Part shown: piece after piece, positions 1 to 7,535 of the stretch | How positions within the stretch are numbered: the stretch's first letter is position 1 | How the letters are laid out: each line of letters starts with the position of its first letter | Assembly: GCA_938003725.1 (NCBI GenBank) | Contig: CALKXX010000223.1 | Coordinates: 1-27,584, forward strand | Direction: 5' to 3' | From: an uncultured Sphingomonadaceae bacterium | GTDB lineage: Bacteria; Pseudomonadota; Alphaproteobacteria; Sphingomonadales; Sphingomonadaceae | DNA: 27,584 bases | Position numbers and translations under genes: made by a program | The notes under the pieces: model-generated | Seen by the model: only the letters and a program-made list of their open reading frames with translations | The model's database searches: none | Told to the model about the DNA's origin: nothing

Positions 1-1348
1 CGCCTTTCCATGCCCGCGTGGTAAAGCCCAGTATTTCAGTTTTCACGCCGCAACGTTCCAGCGTGCGGGCCATGATGTCTGCGCTGATTGCGGCTATGGA
101 AATAGGCCGCCCCCGCATCGACCCGCTATTGTCGATGAGCAACGTCACCACCGTATCGCGGAAGTCGGTTTCGCGTTCGATCTTGTAGGAAAGCGAGTGG
201 GCCGGATTGCTGACCACGCGAGCGAGGCGCGCGGCGTCCAGCATACCTTCTTCCTGATCGAAATCCCAGCTACGGTTTTGTTGCGCCATCAACCGCCGCT
301 GCAGACGGTTCGCAAGTTTTGTCACCGCGCCTTGCAAATTGGTCAATTGCTGGTCGAGAAAAGCACGAAGCCGCGTCAATTCTTCTTCATCACACAGCTC
401 AGTTGCGCTGATTATCTCGTCATATTTCTCAGTCCACGGTGCATAGTCAAAACCGGGCGGCAAATCGGACATTGGCCTGTTGGGACGTACGGGCATCATG
501 CCTTCGTCCCCGGCATCTCCCATTTCTTCCTCGGCGCCTTCCTCCATCTCGTTGGCGTCTAGTTCGCTTTCGGTGTCCTGTGTGTCATCGTCTGATGGTT
601 CAGAGCGCATTTCCGATTGGCCCTGATCGCCGGTGGCTTCATCGTCTGCGCCGTCTTCTTCCTGATCGTCGCTTTCGTCGTCCTGATCATCACTCTCGTC
701 TGCTTCGGAGCTGTTGTCATCGCTTTTGATTAAATCGAGATGTTCCAGCAATTGGGTCGAGAGTTTTGCAAAACTGTCCTGATCATCAAGCGTCATGTTC
801 AGACCATCAAGGTCGGCCCCTGCTTCACTTTCGATCCAGTCGCGCAATAGGTTCAGTCCCTTGACCGTACCTTCGGGCGGCGCTTCGCCGGTCAGTTTTT
901 CCCGTGCAAGCAAAGCCAATGCGGTTGAAATCGGCACTTCGTCTTGATTCTGCGCACGCGCGATAGGGTCGGACCGCATCCGCATTTCAAAGGCCGCATT
1001 CAAATTGCCGCCGACGCCCTTCATATTGCGCGCCCCCAGCGCATCGGTCCGCACATCTTCCAGTGCATCAAAACAGGCGCGGGCAATGGCTTCTTGCGGC
1101 GCATTTTTCCGGTGTTGCCCCTCATTATGATGGCGTAATTTAAGGGAGAAACTGTCGGCAAAGCCGCGTGCCTGCGCCACTTGATCTTCCGGCAGATCGC
1201 GGGCCGGCATCGGAACCTTAAAATGTTGGCCGGATTGGGATGGAGCCTCAGCGGTATAGGCAAGCTCAATCTCTGGTTCATGCGCCATTGCCCGCGCTGT
1301 GCCGCCCAGAACATCTTTCAAATCATCAAGTTTGGATCGATCAGTCAT
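1..1348 (-). CDS. cobT: Cobaltochelatase subunit CobT, partial (C-terminus beyond window)
   Basis: The frame is open from an ATG at 1348 to the window edge (449 codons). CobT is the subunit of the aerobic, ATP-dependent cobaltochelatase that works with the AAA+ protein CobS and the large subunit CobN to insert cobalt into hydrogenobyrinic acid diamide. Visible features are an N-terminal region beginning MTDRSKLDDLKDVLGGTARA, a very acidic Asp/Glu-rich linker at about residues 208-283, and a C-terminal von Willebrand A domain with the metal-site motif DNSGSMRGR near residue 405, followed by ERCGVKTEILGFTTRAWKG at the edge. The acidic linker followed by a vWA domain is typical of CobT and of Mg-chelatase BchD. 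About 180 C-terminal residues should be missing. No good Shine-Dalgarno precedes the ATG. The PBP gene ends 82 bases upstream, so cotranscription with it is possible. CobN is not in the window, so a role in cobalamin synthesis is inferred from the family. Confidence 0.93.
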   Translation of the reverse strand, partial: MTDRSKLDDLKDVLGGTARAMAHEPEIELAYTAEAPSQSGQHFKVPMPARDLPEDQVAQARGFADSFSLKLRHHNEGQHRKNAPQEAIARACFDALEDVRTDALGARNMKGVGGNLNAAFEMRMRSDPIARAQNQDEVPISTALALLAREKLTGEAPPEGTVKGLNLLRDWIESEAGADLDGLNMTLDDQDSFAKLSTQLLEHLDLIKSDDNSSEADESDDQDDESDDQEEDGADDEATGDQGQSEMRSEPSDDDTQDTESELDANEMEEGAEEEMGDAGDEGMMPVRPNRPMSDLPPGFDYAPWTEKYDEIISATELCDEEELTRLRAFLDQQLTNLQGAVTKLANRLQRRLMAQQNRSWDFDQEEGMLDAARLARVVSNPAHSLSYKIERETDFRDTVVTLLIDNSGSMRGRPISIAAISADIMARTLERCGVKTEILGFTTRAWKG

Positions 1349-1430
1349 ATCTTGCCGATAGCCATAAGCGGAATGATGGTGGGATTCCAAGTTCTTAATT
1401 GAGCGATTAGAAATAGGATCGCCGAGCTGA

Positions 1431-3533
1431 CTATTGCTCCTCGCGCTCTTCCACACGCAGCCCATCGTCATCGACGGTCAAATCAAGCGGCATTCCGCCA
1501 ATTTCGGTTGAAAGCGTTACGCCTTCGCCGCTGCGAATACGCAATTCCGAATTGCCAACCGGGATGTCCGGAATTTCGGGTATCTCCGGAAGATCCAGCG
1601 GTTTGATCGGTCCGTCCGGATTTGGTTTTTTGATTGATTTGGCCGGCCTAGCGGGTTTTGCCCCTTGCACGGCTTGCCGCATGAAATCCTTCCAGATACG
1701 CGCAGGCAGTCCGCCGCCATTTATGCCCTTCAGCGGTGTGTTGTCATCATTGCCAATCCAGACGCCTACGACCAGACGGCTATCGCCTTGCCCGGCATAG
1801 CCAACGAACAGGGCGTCCCGATTGTTCTGGCTGGTACCCGTTTTGCCATAGTTTGCAATCGATAACCGCGCTTCCCGGCCGGTGCCATTATTGACCGCCG
1901 TGCGCAACATATCTTCCATTCGGCCATGGGTGCTGGTGCCATAGCGACCCGGCCAATCGAACAGCCAATCCGATAAAGATTGCTCATCTTTTTTGAAGGC
2001 GTAAGGTTCCACTGGCCATCTATTGTTGGCCACCCCGGCGTAAGCGGCAGTGAGTTCTAGCAACGTCAAGGTCGACGTGCCAAGCGCCAGACTGGGGTCA
2101 TCCTTCGCAAGTTCTGACTTGATCCCAAGATTGCGGGCCTCGCGGATAACCGCTTCACTACCTACTTCGCTAAACAGCCTGACCGCTGCGACATTGCTGG
2201 ATTTAGAGAAGGCGTCCTTCAGCGCTATTTGCCCGCGATACTTCCCTCCTGCATTTTTGGGGAGATAGCCGCCTTTCGTAATTGGGCTGTCATTCACCAT
2301 GTCGTCAGGCATCATCCCATTGCGCAACGCGGCGAGATAGACGAAAAGCTTGAAGGTCGAACCGGGTTGTCGTTTCGCCTGTGTTACTCGGTTAAATGCC
2401 GATTCTGCATAGTTTCTACCACCGATCATCGCCACAATTTCGCCATCCGGACGCATCGCTACCAGCGCAACTTGTGCTCCGCCTAACGGCGCGCGGGCAA
2501 CGGCGCGACGCGCTATGTTTTGAAGATTGGAATCGAGCGTAGTGGTCAGGGTCAGGCGCTCATAACTCATATCCGTCAATGCACGCGCCTGCGGCATGGC
2601 CCAATCCGCGAAATAGGTCCCGGTCGGAACGGTGTTACGCGTGCGTACGTCCAGAACAGGGCTGGGCAATTTGTCGGCGTCCGATTGTGACAGAAACCCG
2701 CCATTGACCATTGCCGCCTTTACCAGCTTGGCGCGTTTGGCTGCGCCCCTAGGGTTTCGGGTTGGCGCTAGCCGAGATGGTGCCTGTACCAAACCGGCAA
2801 GCATGATGGCTTGTTCAGGTGTCAGGTTTTCCGGTTTGCGATAATAGTAATGCAACGAGGCGGCGCGCAGCCCATAGACATTATCGCCAAAATAAACATT
2901 TGAGAGATAACGTGCCAAAATCTCATCTTTGGTGAGCCATGTCTCCAACCAGAACGCGATCATCATCTCACGCGCCTTTCGCGTAAGGCTACGTTCGGGA
3001 GTCAGAAAAGTCAGCTTGGCGAGTTGCTGGGTAATGGTGCTGCCGCCCTGTGTCATGCCGCTGCCGGTTGCATTGCTCCACGCAGCACGGGCCAACCCGC
3101 GTGGGTCGACACCCCAATGCGAATAAAAACGGCGGTCTTCGATGGCAAGAAATGCATCCACGACATGGCCGGGCAGTTGTTCGACATCAACCGGCTTATC
3201 AACAACAGCGCCATTGCGTGCAATTGGCTGGCCATCCGATGTCAGTAACGTGATTTGCGGGGGCGCAATCGGCTGTAGTGATTTTGAAAGTGGCGCGGTG
3301 ATCGCCAGATAGGCGACCATCAGTATGAAAATGAATAATGAGACTGCAACAGCTCGGTTAATCCACCACCATTTCCCGCGCGGTTTCTTGAGGGGAGTAA
3401 CCGGTTCATATTCATCGTGCGTGGGCCAAGAATTGGGAACCGGCTGGTAGAAATTCTCCTCCGGCTCTTCACGCTTTCTAAACGGCCAAAACCATTGGCG
3501 CTTTTTGATCGGAGGCGAAGTGCGGTCGAGCAT
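1431..3533 (-). CDS. Class A penicillin-binding protein (PBP1 family transglycosylase/transpeptidase)
   Basis: This bifunctional peptidoglycan synthase polymerises glycan strands from lipid II and crosslinks the stem peptides in the periplasm. The 700-residue protein has a cytoplasmic N-terminus of about 59 residues and one membrane anchor (about 60-80). The GT51 glycosyltransferase domain follows, with the catalytic-Glu motif EDRRFYSHWG (E132) and QGGSTITQQ (162-170). The transpeptidase domain has the nucleophile in STFK (S392), SSN (445-447) and KTGT (564-567). A Pro/Lys-rich tail at about 625-660 links to a short C-terminal segment. All catalytic motifs are intact, so it should be active. 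It lies between cobS and cobT on the same strand. The ATG at 3533 has no Shine-Dalgarno but sits just downstream of a TATAAT sequence, which would fit a nearly leaderless mRNA. Assignment to PBP1a rather than PBP1c is uncertain. Confidence 0.95.
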   Translation of the reverse strand: MLDRTSPPIKKRQWFWPFRKREEPEENFYQPVPNSWPTHDEYEPVTPLKKPRGKWWWINRAVAVSLFIFILMVAYLAITAPLSKSLQPIAPPQITLLTSDGQPIARNGAVVDKPVDVEQLPGHVVDAFLAIEDRRFYSHWGVDPRGLARAAWSNATGSGMTQGGSTITQQLAKLTFLTPERSLTRKAREMMIAFWLETWLTKDEILARYLSNVYFGDNVYGLRAASLHYYYRKPENLTPEQAIMLAGLVQAPSRLAPTRNPRGAAKRAKLVKAAMVNGGFLSQSDADKLPSPVLDVRTRNTVPTGTYFADWAMPQARALTDMSYERLTLTTTLDSNLQNIARRAVARAPLGGAQVALVAMRPDGEIVAMIGGRNYAESAFNRVTQAKRQPGSTFKLFVYLAALRNGMMPDDMVNDSPITKGGYLPKNAGGKYRGQIALKDAFSKSSNVAAVRLFSEVGSEAVIREARNLGIKSELAKDDPSLALGTSTLTLLELTAAYAGVANNRWPVEPYAFKKDEQSLSDWLFDWPGRYGTSTHGRMEDMLRTAVNNGTGREARLSIANYGKTGTSQNNRDALFVGYAGQGDSRLVVGVWIGNDDNTPLKGINGGGLPARIWKDFMRQAVQGAKPARPAKSIKKPNPDGPIKPLDLPEIPEIPDIPVGNSELRIRSGEGVTLSTEIGGMPLDLTVDDDGLRVEEREEQ

Positions 3534-3542
3534 ATATTTACT

Positions 3543-3560
3543 GTATTATACTAATAATAC
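3543..3560. promoter_or_regulatory. Perfect inverted repeat overlapping a TATAAT box upstream of the PBP gene
   Basis: The 18 bases contain 7-base arms GTATTAT and ATAATAC separated by ACTA. Read on the minus strand, TATAAT lies at 3550-3545 and matches the consensus -10 hexamer. Transcription would start near 3538-3535, giving only a few leader bases before the ATG at 3533. I see no convincing -35 box at the expected distance. A symmetric element covering a -10 box suggests an operator, but AT-rich promoter DNA can be palindromic by chance. The rest of 3534-3656 holds nothing recognisable apart from a weak 5-base-pair hairpin (GCTCC 3599-3603 / GGAGC 3614-3618). Confidence 0.35.
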
Positions 3561-3656
3561 GCATATTGCGAGTGAGAATTTGAAGTGCATGTCATCAAGC
3601 TCCGCTTCCATCAGGAGCCGCATTGCTGTGCGTTGGGGCATGAATGGTGGGTTAAG

Positions 3657-4646
3657 TTAACTCCCCACAACGCTCTCCGGTAAATCTTCCCCAAACACCC
3701 GCTGATAATATTCGGCGACCAGCATCCGTTCGGCTTCGTCACATTTGTTGAGGAAGCTTAGGCGAAACGCGAAGCCCACATTGTTGAAAATCGCCGCATT
3801 TTGGGCCCAGCTAATCACCGTCCGCGGGCTCATTACCGTAGAAATATCGCCGTTCACAAACCCTTGGCGGGATAGATCGGCGACTTTGATCATGTTTTCC
3901 ACCGTCTTGTCGTCGGTGTCCGGAACTTTCGACAGGATGACCTTTGCTTCTGTTGCGGCGGGCAGATAGTTTAGTGTGACAACGATATTCCAGCGATCCA
4001 TCTGACCTTGGTTGATCTGCTGCGTGCCGTGATACAATCCGCTCGTATCGCCCAATCCAACCGTATTGGCGGTGGCAAATAGCCTGAAATTCGGGTTGGG
4101 GCGGATCACCCGGTTCTGGTCGAGCAGAGTCAATTTGCCTTCTGCTTCCAGCACGCGCTGAATCACAAACATCACATCCGGACGTCCCGCATCATATTCG
4201 TCGAATACCAGCGCAGTCGGTGTCTGTAGCGCCCATGGAAGAAGCCCTTCGCGGAATTCCGTAACCTGCTGGCCATCTTTTAGGACAATCGCATCACGGC
4301 CGACCAGATCAATACGGCTGATATGCGCGTCCAGATTGATCCGGATACACGGCCAGTTCAGGCGTGCAGCCACTTGCTCAATATGCGTCGATTTTCCGGT
4401 GCCGTGAAAACCCTGCACCATCACTCTGCGGTTAAATGCAAAGCCTGCCAGAATTGCGGCGGTCGTGTCCTGATCAAACACATAGGATGGGTCGAGATCG
4501 GGGACGCGTTCATCCTTTTCACTGAAGGACGGGATTTGCATGTCGAGATCGATCCCGAATGTTTCACGTGCGTCAACACTTTGATCCGGCGCGTTCAGAA
4601 CGGTTTCGCCGCTGCCATCGGGATGGGTGTTGGGTATATCAGTCAT
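3657..4646 (-). CDS. cobS: Cobaltochelatase AAA+ ATPase subunit CobS
   Basis: CobS is the AAA+ motor of the CobN-CobS-CobT cobaltochelatase, driving cobalt insertion together with CobT. The protein starts MTDIPNTHPDGSGE and has 329 residues, the usual CobS length. The ATG at 4646 is chosen because AAAGGA lies 6-12 bases upstream. A start 48 bases further upstream is possible but adds a non-homologous-looking N-terminus. Residues 79-87 (GFHGTGKST) are the Walker A loop, LVFDE (146-150) is Walker B, and FATANT (190-195) is sensor 1-like. The conserved VPDLDPSYVFD segment (48-58) precedes the ATPase core. It follows the J-domain gene by 54 bases on the same strand, an order (bolA, J-domain protein, cobS) shared by many alphaproteobacteria. 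Its partner cobT is nearby but separated by the PBP gene. Confidence 0.95.
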   Translation of the reverse strand: MTDIPNTHPDGSGETVLNAPDQSVDARETFGIDLDMQIPSFSEKDERVPDLDPSYVFDQDTTAAILAGFAFNRRVMVQGFHGTGKSTHIEQVAARLNWPCIRINLDAHISRIDLVGRDAIVLKDGQQVTEFREGLLPWALQTPTALVFDEYDAGRPDVMFVIQRVLEAEGKLTLLDQNRVIRPNPNFRLFATANTVGLGDTSGLYHGTQQINQGQMDRWNIVVTLNYLPAATEAKVILSKVPDTDDKTVENMIKVADLSRQGFVNGDISTVMSPRTVISWAQNAAIFNNVGFAFRLSFLNKCDEAERMLVAEYYQRVFGEDLPESVVGS

Positions 4647-4700
4647 ATTCGTCCTTTGAAATCTCGGCCATTCCCTATGGAAAGCAAATCGCACGAGCCA

Positions 4701-5297
4701 CTATCTAAAATCCGGTGATTCCTTAAGCTGCGTATAGGCCGCGATCACTTTTGCCAACTGTTTCTCATGCGCGCGATTGCCATCGTTGCGATCGGGGTGA
4801 TATTTACGCACCAGTTCCGAATAGCGCCGGCGAATATCAATGCGTCTGGCATCTTCCCCAAGCCCTAGTGTCTTCAAGGCTTTCTGGTCTGCCGAAGAAG
4901 CTGGCGGGGTATATTTATGCGCGCCGGAAATATTCGAAGAGAATCTTGCGCCAATGGCATCCAGCGGATCGGTAAAATCGGCCCATGCCGGTGCATCACC
5001 GGGACCATCATAGATTCGCCGTGATGAATCCCATCCGCGCACCGGGTGCTGTGCTTCGAAAATCTGGTCGCTGTTCATGCCCTCAAAATAGTCATAGCTT
5101 TGGTTAAACTCGCGAACATGACCAAGGCACAACCAACGAAATTCCCCGGGTCCGTCATAGCTGTGATGCGCACCATAAACGGGCGGCGCGCGAAACTCGC
5201 CGGTTTCTGTGCAGCCATCAATCGCACAGGTCTGACCATCGCTGTCTACGCGGCCATGGAAGCGATTGGGTTTCTTTTTGGGAGAGCTGCTGTTCAA
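4701..5297 (-). CDS. J-domain (DnaJ-like) protein with a C-terminal J domain
   Basis: The 198-residue protein has its J domain at the C-terminus (about residues 140-195), with the HPD motif that stimulates Hsp70 ATPase at 167-169 (KYHPDRND). The N-terminal half contains C24 and C29 (CAIDGC) and C57-x2-H60 (WLCLGH), spaced like a small zinc-binding fold. That zinc site is inference; the Cys/His pattern is seen. It lacks the Gly/Phe region and the four CxxCxGxG repeats, so it is not DnaJ itself but a specialised co-chaperone. The start is a TTG at 5297: it has a weak CGGA upstream and keeps the conserved RFHGR N-terminus, while the first ATG is at codon 74. It sits upstream of cobS and divergent from bolA. 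A role in folding or assembling the CobS/CobT machine or iron-sulfur partners is only a guess from context. Confidence 0.88.
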   Translation of the reverse strand: MNSSSPKKKPNRFHGRVDSDGQTCAIDGCTETGEFRAPPVYGAHHSYDGPGEFRWLCLGHVREFNQSYDYFEGMNSDQIFEAQHPVRGWDSSRRIYDGPGDAPAWADFTDPLDAIGARFSSNISGAHKYTPPASSADQKALKTLGLGEDARRIDIRRRYSELVRKYHPDRNDGNRAHEKQLAKVIAAYTQLKESPDFR

Positions 5298-5300
5298 ATT

Positions 5301-5375
5301 CCGTTCGGGCTGAGCTATTCGAAGTCAGTCTGTCCTTTATCGAGAAACGCCCTTCGACAGGCTCAGGGCTAACGG
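5301..5375. repeat. Dispersed imperfect inverted repeat, copy A (REP-like)
   Basis: The left arm (5301-5328) begins CCGTTCGGGCTGAGC and ends with TTCGAAG. The right arm (5348-5375), read in reverse, begins CCGTTAGCCCTGAGCCTGTC and ends GAAGGGCG. The two arms match imperfectly around a 19-base spacer. The same arm sequence occurs at 9479-9565 (copy B), so this is a dispersed family rather than a chance hairpin. From memory, similar CTTCGACA/TGTCGAAG palindromes are common between genes in sphingomonad genomes. Here the element occupies most of the divergent region between the J-domain gene and bolA and begins 3 bases from the TTG start codon, so both promoters must overlap or flank it. Confidence 0.75.
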
Positions 5376-5411
5376 TTATGGTGTCTGTCGAACAAGCAAT
5401 ATGGAGATTCG

Positions 5412-5687
5412 ATGACCAAAGGTCCAGTGCATCAGCAGATTGAAAAGCGGCTTTTGGCCGAATTGTCGCCGACATCGCTCAACGTGATCAATGACAGCGC
5501 CCAGCATCATGGCCATGCGGGAGACGATGGCAGCGGGGAATCGCATTTTACCGTAGAGATTGAGTGCGAGGCGTTCGCTGGACAATCGCGCCTGAACCGG
5601 CAGCGGATGGTCAACAAGGCGCTGGGTGATTTAATGCGTGAGAAAGTGCACGCGATGGCGATCAAGGCGAAAGCGCCGGGGGAATGA
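5412..5687 (+). CDS. bolA: BolA family protein
   Basis: BolA proteins partner with monothiol glutaredoxins to bind or transfer [2Fe-2S] clusters and, in some bacteria, influence cell shape and stress responses. The 91-residue product is the normal length. Recognisable parts are the helix SPTSLNVINDSAQHHGHAGD, the strand ESHFTVEI with a conserved His (H45), the helix QSRLNRQRMVNKALGDLM, and VHAMAIKA with the invariant C-terminal His (H80). A good ribosome-binding site (TGGAG) lies 6-10 bases before the ATG. It heads a plus-strand group and overlaps the NUDIX gene by 4 bases (ATGA). Its divergent position next to the J-domain and cobS genes is a conserved alphaproteobacterial arrangement. Confidence 0.93.
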   Translation: MTKGPVHQQIEKRLLAELSPTSLNVINDSAQHHGHAGDDGSGESHFTVEIECEAFAGQSRLNRQRMVNKALGDLMREKVHAMAIKAKAPGE

Positions 5688-6070
5688 TCCGATGCGCGTG
5701 TCTTCTGGACGTTCGGAATGACGCAATCTTGCTCGTGCGGGTGAGGGACAATGACTTATGGTATTTGCCCGGGGGGACGATCGAACAGGGTGAAACTGAG
5801 AAAGAGACGTTGATCAGGGAGATTGACGAAGAACTAGGTGTACAACTTGAAGATTGCAGCATCTGCTTTGACCGCGCTGTTACTGGTCCTGCCCTTGGGA
5901 GGGCGGGAGATGTTGAACTAAATTGCTTTCGGGCAAAATGGGATGGCGTGATTCAGGCTCGATCGGAAATCTCCGAGGTAGAATATTTGCCGATTGATCG
6001 GCTCAACAAATTTGCACCTGCGGTCAGAATATTGGTGCAAAAATTGCAAATTGAAGGAGCTATTGCGTGA
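5684..6070 (+). CDS. NUDIX hydrolase
   Basis: The 128-residue protein carries a complete NUDIX box at residues 31-53 (GTIEQGETEKETLIREIDEE, then LGV), matching G-x5-E-x7-R-E-U-x-E-E-x-G-U, the Mg2+-binding site for hydrolysis of nucleoside diphosphate-X compounds. The preceding LWYLPGG and the N-terminal RCACLLDVRNDAILLVRVRD strand are also typical. The substrate cannot be read from sequence; the family includes nucleotide-sugar, dinucleoside polyphosphate and damaged-NTP hydrolases. Start and stop overlap its neighbours: ATGA with bolA, and GTGA with the cupin gene. The three therefore look translationally coupled. A purine-rich GGGGGA just before the ATG supports this start. Confidence 0.9.
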   Translation: MIRCACLLDVRNDAILLVRVRDNDLWYLPGGTIEQGETEKETLIREIDEELGVQLEDCSICFDRAVTGPALGRAGDVELNCFRAKWDGVIQARSEISEVEYLPIDRLNKFAPAVRILVQKLQIEGAIA

Positions 6071-6432
6071 CGACTAAAGTGAATCTCGCCGATGCCTTCT
6101 CAAGCTTCACGGATCATTGGTCCCCCAAAGTGGCTGGCAATATCAACAATATGCAAGTCAAACTGGCAAAGTTTGAGGGGAAATTTGACTGGCATCACCA
6201 TGACCAGGAAGACGAGTTATTCTTGGTTGTTTCAGGAACGATGCGGATGGGTTTGCGGACCGGTGATATTGATGTGGAAGCCGGGGAGTTTATAATCGTA
6301 CCGCATGGAACGGAGCACCGGCCAGAGGCGCTCACAGACGATTGCCATGTGCTGTTGCTGGAACCGAATACAACGCTGAACACCGGTAATGTGAAAACTG
6401 ACAAGACGGTTGAGGTGTTAGACCGGCTTTAG
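6067..6432 (+). CDS. Small single-domain cupin protein
   Basis: The 121-residue protein has both cupin motifs. Motif 1 is G38-x4-HHH(43-45)-x4-E50-x6-G57, and motif 2 is GEFIIVPHGTEHRP with H84, giving the usual His/His/Glu/His metal site. Family members range from isomerases and dioxygenases to ligand-binding proteins, so no reaction can be assigned. The start is a GTG at 6067 overlapping the NUDIX stop codon (GTGA). AAGGAG lies about 9 bases upstream, and the earliest internal ATG would cut into the fold. It ends 6 bases from the stop of the convergent DUF2332 gene, with no obvious terminator hairpin between them. Confidence 0.88.
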   Translation: MTTKVNLADAFSSFTDHWSPKVAGNINNMQVKLAKFEGKFDWHHHDQEDELFLVVSGTMRMGLRTGDIDVEAGEFIIVPHGTEHRPEALTDDCHVLLLEPNTTLNTGNVKTDKTVEVLDRL

Positions 6433-6438
6433 GAAGCG

Positions 6439-7491
6439 CTATCCGGTCCAGTTCACCCATGCACCGTGGGCGTGGGCATAGCCCAGATTTGCTGGCTTAC
6501 CGTCGCCGGGCCAGTGACGTACAATCACTTCGTGACTGAATGTCGTGCGGTTGGTTTCCACCGCAATCCACGCAAGGGGTTTTTCGGCGGTCGCCTTTGC
6601 ACCGGCTGTTTCCATCGCCTGTTCGATATGAAGGCGCGTTTCGGGCGGTAGATATTGCCAGACAATGCTGTGCATCAAGACCCGGGTTACGCCCTCGGCT
6701 TGCGGCAGCACCAATTGCTCGTCCACCCAATTGGCAGCATCGGCCTTCGAAACAATAGGCGGCTCTTGTTTCGCCAATGCAATCGCAGCTTCCATCCGTT
6801 CAAACCGGGCTGGCATTTCCGGCCATATATAACCTTTCAGGCGCATGGTGACTTGGTCGTCCGTCAAATCGATCGGATTTTGATCACAGGCACGGGCACT
6901 GACAATTTCTACCGGCGCTATGGGGGGATGGGGGCCTTTCCATTCCGGTTTGATCTGCATCAGGGAATGTTGCGGTCCGAACGAAATACCGCCCAGATCA
7001 TAATGATAACGCCCCATCATGGTGTTGACGCCCGCGCTTGCACCAAGTTCGAGCAAGTCAAATTTTGGACCGACCCGTCCGGACAGCCATGCCAGTGCGG
7101 CCATGAAATTGGCTGATCGCCCCGACTCATTGGTCTGGGGCGGGTTGTCGAACCACGGCAACAGGTGATCGTCATGATCGGCCACGACCTGACCGATCAG
7201 ATTGTCGATAGCCGATTGATCGCGGACGCGGCCTTCATAAATCTCTGCTAAGCGCGGTTCCTGGCCGGTCAAATATAGATGGTGCAATCCGCCGGTCAGA
7301 CGCAGTGGCATTGCATCTTCCAGCGGTTTGCCCTGCCAATGTGCGATTTTCTGACCGCATTTTGTCGGGCCGGGTATCAGGGCCAGTTGGGCGAGGATGA
7401 TCGAAGCGGTAATCGGTGCATCGTTTTTCAGGCAATGTTCGGCTTGACCGCGCATACCCTCGGCAATATCTTCAACATCCAAAATATCCAT
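6439..7491 (-). CDS. DUF2332 family protein
   Basis: The 350-residue protein is recognised by the family signature HLLPWFDNPPQTNESGRSA (about 109-127), followed by FDLLELGASAGVN (144-156). The glycine-rich LELGASAGVN resembles motif I of Rossmann-type SAM-dependent methyltransferases, so a methyltransferase-like fold is plausible, but family function is not established to my knowledge. A ribosome-binding site (AAAGGG) lies about 9 bases upstream of the ATG. The gene runs convergent to the cupin gene and divergent from hisG, from which it is separated by only 44 bases, so the two promoters must be close or overlapping. Nothing suggests a direct part in histidine synthesis. Confidence 0.85.
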   Translation of the reverse strand: MDILDVEDIAEGMRGQAEHCLKNDAPITASIILAQLALIPGPTKCGQKIAHWQGKPLEDAMPLRLTGGLHHLYLTGQEPRLAEIYEGRVRDQSAIDNLIGQVVADHDDHLLPWFDNPPQTNESGRSANFMAALAWLSGRVGPKFDLLELGASAGVNTMMGRYHYDLGGISFGPQHSLMQIKPEWKGPHPPIAPVEIVSARACDQNPIDLTDDQVTMRLKGYIWPEMPARFERMEAAIALAKQEPPIVSKADAANWVDEQLVLPQAEGVTRVLMHSIVWQYLPPETRLHIEQAMETAGAKATAEKPLAWIAVETNRTTFSHEVIVRHWPGDGKPANLGYAHAHGAWVNWTG

Positions 7492-7535
7492 ATAGCATTG
7501 CCCTTTTGCCAGTGTCCGATTAGGAGCGCCTACCT

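Noticed and set aside
1345..1365. Six-codon open frame just before cobT whose TGA overlaps the cobT ATG
   Set aside because: It looks like a leader minicistron but has no ribosome-binding site and such short frames are common by chance.
3599..3618. Hairpin after cobS as a terminator
   Set aside because: The stem has only five base pairs and no T-run follows on either strand.
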